From NCBI GenBank assembly GCA_019104905.1, contig JAHRXB010000255.1:1-17398 (forward strand): a stretch of DNA of 17,398 bases. Reading direction: 5' to 3'. Under the pieces are notes generated by a model. It saw only the letters and a program-made list of their open reading frames with translations, had not been told where the DNA came from and searched no databases. The stretch is from Bdellovibrio sp. GTDB lineage: Bacteria; Bdellovibrionota; Bdellovibrionia; Bdellovibrionales; Bdellovibrionaceae. Below, in pieces: positions 14,651-17,398 of the stretch. Made by a program: the position numbers and the translations under genes. Every line of letters begins with the position of its first letter. Positions within the stretch are counted from its first letter, which is position 1.

Positions 14651-15660
14651 TATGGCACCCTCCTTAACCAAGACCGTCCCAGAAGAATCCCTACCAGATA
14701 AAGAATAATCGCCGTCATCAGATAAGGAGGAAACTTCTCTGTATAGTTTGTAAATTTATTCACATCAATTTTGGTCTTTTCAAGATTGTCGATGTCATTA
14801 AAGACCTTTTTCAAAGACCCTTCGCTGGTCGCGCGATAGTACTTTCCACCCGTTTCCGAGGCCATGCGACTTAAAAGATCCTCGTTCACCGTGCTTTCAA
14901 AAGGCTGATAGGTTTTAATTTTCTGACCGAAAATATCGCGTGTATAGACAGGAATACGTGTCGGACCGTCTTTCCCGATTCCAATAGAATAAACTTTGAT
15001 TCCATAACCTTTAGCGATTTCCAAACCTGTTTCCGGGTCGATCGTACCGGAGTTATTTTCTCCATCCGTCATAAAGATCATGACCCGGCTTTTCGCTTGG
15101 GAATCTTTCAAGCGCCCCGCCGCGTTTGCCATGGAGACTCCCAAGGCCGTTCCGTCTTTAATCTTCGCACTGGAGGCACTGGTGATCTCGCCCACACGTT
15201 GCAGAATCAACTGATAGTCCAAAGTCGGCGGAACCAGCGTAAATGATTCTCCGGCAAAAACCACCAACCCGATACGATCAGAACTTCGCCCCTCGATGAA
15301 CTTCTTGATAGTCTCTTTCGCGGCTTCCAAACGGTTCAGCGGCTTCATGTCCTCGATCAGCATACTGTCAGAGACATCCAAACAAATGACAATATCAATG
15401 CCTTCCACATTTTTGCGAATCTTGGTGTTCATCGTCTGAGGACGGGCCAAAGCCACAATCGCAAAAACAAGAGCCCCCGCCTTCAGCAAAGTCGGCACAT
15501 TCATCAAGCGCGTGCGCAACCCCGGAGTCACCGACTTTAAGAGTTTCACCGAGCCAAACTGCAAGGTCGGTGTTTTCTTTTTCTTATTCCACAGTGTCCA
15601 AGCCAAAATCAGCGCTAATGGAAGGAGCAACCAAAAAGCCCAAAGAGAATGATAAGTCAT
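14650..15660 (-). CDS. batA: BatA, VWA-domain inner-membrane protein
   Basis: A 336-residue paralogue of BatB. TM helices lie at about 5-24 and 58-72, ending in the shared ALARPQ motif that also occurs in BatB. The VWA domain (about 87-295) has a complete MIDAS: DVSDS (Asp95, Ser97, Ser99), Thr171 in DGTALG and Asp199 in MTDGENN. A final TM helix lies at about 313-331, followed by Arg-rich residues. Both VWA proteins having intact metal sites suggests that both bind ligands. The ATG has GGAGAG upstream and overlaps the previous stop as ATGA, so translation is coupled along the operon. Its role is inferred from the Bat family: an inner-membrane complex needed for aerobic or envelope stress survival in some bacteria. 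Confidence 0.94.
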   Translation of the reverse strand: MTYHSLWAFWLLLPLALILAWTLWNKKKKTPTLQFGSVKLLKSVTPGLRTRLMNVPTLLKAGALVFAIVALARPQTMNTKIRKNVEGIDIVICLDVSDSMLIEDMKPLNRLEAAKETIKKFIEGRSSDRIGLVVFAGESFTLVPPTLDYQLILQRVGEITSASSAKIKDGTALGVSMANAAGRLKDSQAKSRVMIFMTDGENNSGTIDPETGLEIAKGYGIKVYSIGIGKDGPTRIPVYTRDIFGQKIKTYQPFESTVNEDLLSRMASETGGKYYRATSEGSLKKVFNDIDNLEKTKIDVNKFTNYTEKFPPYLMTAIILYLVGILLGRSWLRRVP

Positions 15661-16547
15661 GGCATTCTCTCCATCTTTTCAACCAAAACACGCGTGTGCG
15701 TGGAAATATTCAAGACATCCCGCTCTTTTAAGTTGGCCTTGTCTTGAAAGCCGCGCTCATACTCTTTAAGAAGTTTTTTAAGTTCGTCGCCGTATTCCTG
15801 GAACATTTTTTTATGATGTTTCTTAAGATCTTTTAAGACCAGTCGATCACCCCACTCCACGGCAGGAACTTGATAACGACGGGTCAAATAAAGCTTAAAC
15901 ATGCTGTGCGTTTCTTCCAGGCATTGAAAGATATGATCTTCTTCCGCCTGCGTTCCAAAGAACACGGTATTGCTTCTTTGCAAACGGCGGAAACTTTGAT
16001 GGAACTGTGCCAACGGAGTCAACGCAGAGTCGTGCTCCTTAAGTCGTTCCAGCATGTTTCGTCTTTGCACCGTACGGTAGATCTTGCTGATAAAAATCAA
16101 AATAACCACACCGACAAGTCCCGCCAGCAGGGCCCAATAAAGCATAGGCACCGGCATCTGCGCAGGTCCCACAGGACCATAAGGCTCTTGTTTGGTTTCC
16201 GGCTGTCCCGGCTCGGGCTTCGGCAAAACACTTTCAACCTGATACTGAACCGGCCCCAAACTCAAATCGTTGGTGCCGTCACTCAACTGAAGATCCTGAT
16301 ACTGAAATTGACCGGCCTTATATGCCGTGATCTTGATGTCCGCCTGAGTCGGGGACCTGAACTCAAAACCCAAAAGATGGATCTGATACTTTTCTTCAGG
16401 TTTTAAAATAAACTGAAGTTTTTCCTGGGCAAGATTTTTCGGGAACTCCCCGTCACAGACTAAAAGAAACTCGCGCCCGACGGTGAGCTCGTTGTCTTTT
16501 AACCCCGCAACAGCAGGGATCTCTGTTTTACACTGAATCGTTGCCAT
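15657..16547 (-). CDS. Bat-operon accessory protein with one TM helix
   Basis: A 296-residue protein from the ATG at 16547; a GTG one codon earlier (16550) is possible. I do not recognise the whole family. Its place between the DUF58 gene and batA is where many bat operons have a DUF4381 protein. The N-terminal 110 residues look beta-rich, with a segment (TAYKAGQFQYQDLQLSDG) like the end of a BatD beta domain. A Pro-rich linker (109-134) leads to one TM helix (135-154), followed by KIYRTVQRR and a helical, charged C-terminal region (160-296). Positive charges place the C-terminal part in the cytoplasm and the N-terminal domain outside, yet there is no signal peptide. An in-frame stop four codons before the GTG rules out a longer start. 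Confidence 0.75.
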   Translation of the reverse strand: MATIQCKTEIPAVAGLKDNELTVGREFLLVCDGEFPKNLAQEKLQFILKPEEKYQIHLLGFEFRSPTQADIKITAYKAGQFQYQDLQLSDGTNDLSLGPVQYQVESVLPKPEPGQPETKQEPYGPVGPAQMPVPMLYWALLAGLVGVVILIFISKIYRTVQRRNMLERLKEHDSALTPLAQFHQSFRRLQRSNTVFFGTQAEEDHIFQCLEETHSMFKLYLTRRYQVPAVEWGDRLVLKDLKKHHKKMFQEYGDELKKLLKEYERGFQDKANLKERDVLNISTHTRVLVEKMERMP

Positions 16548-16549
16548 CA

Positions 16550-17398
16550 CTATCTCTTCTTAAAAAATGCCACCAGGGGATTCACATAATCTTCACTGGA
16601 TCTCACATCCACACGTTCTACCTGCGACAAACGCAGCAACCGATCTCTCTGATCTTTTTGCTTTAAAACGGACTCCTCATACTGAGCTCGAAAGCTCGCC
16701 GAAGAGGTGTCCACTGTCAGCACTTCTCCCGTTTCCGCATCCTGGACCTCGATGACACCCATTTGAGGCAAAGAATATTCCGCGGCGTCATTCACCACGC
16801 ACGCAACCACGTCATGTTTTCTTCCTAACAAACGAAGACTTTGATCAAAGCCCTCGTCCATAAAGTCACTGAAAACAAAAATAGTGGCTCGCTTCTTTAA
16901 AATTCCCTGCAGATAAGTAAAACTGGAAGAGAGTTTTGTGCGATGACTTTTGGGTTGGTAATAAAAAAGATCCCGCAACAGACGATGCACATGGCCCCGT
17001 CCTTTTTTGGGCGGAACAAAGTGTTCCACCTGGTCACTGAAAAGTAACAACCCCACTTGGTCGTTGTTTTTAACTGCAGAAAAAGCCAAGAGCGCCGCCA
17101 TGTGAGTCATCACTTCGCCCTTAAAGTAAGGACCCGTTCCAAAATCACTGGAGCCACTGACATCCACGGCAAGGATCAAAGTCAGCTCACGCTCTTCTTC
17201 AAAAGTTTTAATATAGGGTTTCCCCGTTCGAGCCGTGAGCGGCCAAGAAATACTTCTGACGTCATCACCGGGCACATACTCCCGGAAGTCCGCAAAAGTC
17301 ATCCCTTGGCCCTTAAAAGCCGTGTGGTATTCACCCGCAAAGAGATTATTCACAAGCTTCCTTGTGTTGATCTCTAAGAGTTTAACTTTCTTTAAGAC
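16550..17398 (-). CDS. DUF58 protein of the bat operon, 5' end beyond the window
   Basis: The frame is open from 17398 to the TAG at 16550-16552: 282 residues, cut at the N terminus by the window edge. A GTG at 17351-17353 could be mistaken for the start, but the 15 codons before it read VLKKVKLLEINTRKL, which matches the conserved opening of DUF58 proteins, so the true start lies outside. Conserved blocks, numbered from the edge: VNNLFAGEYHTAFKGQG (16-32), EYVPGDDVRSISW (40-52), ARTGKPYIKTFEEERE (56-71) and AVDVSGS (77-83), a DxSxS metal-binding motif of a VWA-like fold. No TM helix is visible. DUF58 proteins usually sit directly after a moxR ATPase gene and are thought to be its partners. 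The next gene begins at the stop codon. Confidence 0.9.
   Translation of the reverse strand, partial: VLKKVKLLEINTRKLVNNLFAGEYHTAFKGQGMTFADFREYVPGDDVRSISWPLTARTGKPYIKTFEEERELTLILAVDVSGSSDFGTGPYFKGEVMTHMAALLAFSAVKNNDQVGLLLFSDQVEHFVPPKKGRGHVHRLLRDLFYYQPKSHRTKLSSSFTYLQGILKKRATIFVFSDFMDEGFDQSLRLLGRKHDVVACVVNDAAEYSLPQMGVIEVQDAETGEVLTVDTSSASFRAQYEESVLKQKDQRDRLLRLSQVERVDVRSSEDYVNPLVAFFKKR

Noticed and set aside
15870..16406. A 178-codon plus-strand open frame opposite the Bat accessory gene
   Set aside because: It is antisense to a gene that is overlap-coupled at both ends in an operon, has a His/Arg/Leu-rich composition typical of shadow frames, and has no known motif.

Overview
The window looks like ordinary chromosomal DNA from a Gram-negative bacterium, most likely a Bdellovibrio-type predator (Bdellovibrionota). 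I base this on gene style, not on any search. The grounds are near-even base composition by eye, very tight gene packing, many small exported proteins, a mitochondrial-type aconitase, a STAS-like protein of a kind I associate with this group, an exported SleB-like wall hydrolase, and a complete bat (aerotolerance) gene cluster. I see no tRNA, rRNA, CRISPR array, insertion sequence or prophage. No gene-free stretch exceeds 300 bases; the longest is 4706-4891.

Left part (1-4705): the start of an exported SIMPL-type protein leaves the window on the minus strand. It is divergent from a glycine-zipper/OmpA-domain lipoprotein. A cytoplasmic HD-domain phosphohydrolase converges on the lipoprotein gene, with a large inverted repeat across their 3' ends. 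An exported SleB-like wall hydrolase is followed two bases later by a small DUF2007-like membrane protein. An orphan solute-binding-like protein then overlaps a convergent STAS-like gene at its 3' end.

Middle part (4706-10800): a mitochondrial-type aconitase has a clear terminator. Divergent from it is a CobB-type sirtuin deacylase, with abutting candidate promoters. Convergent and overlapping with the sirtuin gene is an exported MsrB that lacks both zinc cysteines and a resolving cysteine. An exported S33-type alpha/beta hydrolase and a cytoplasmic DsbA/FrnE-like thioredoxin-fold protein follow.

Right part (10868-17398): one minus-strand operon runs DUF58 protein (cut by the window edge), single-TM protein, BatA, BatB, BatC, BatD. 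All its genes overlap, and it ends at a hairpin that includes the batD stop codon. BatA and BatB have intact metal-binding VWA sites, BatC is a TPR lipoprotein, and BatD is a large envelope protein with one C-terminal membrane anchor. Together they should form an inner-membrane complex, probably served by a MoxR AAA+ ATPase encoded just beyond the right edge.

I do not see a clearly new biological system. The points most worth following up are the Bat accessory protein with a large N-terminal domain but no signal peptide, the single-cysteine MsrB with a possible second start that would leave it in the cytoplasm, the degenerate zinc-ribbon pattern in the STAS-like protein, and the extra CX6C tail on the DsbA-like protein.
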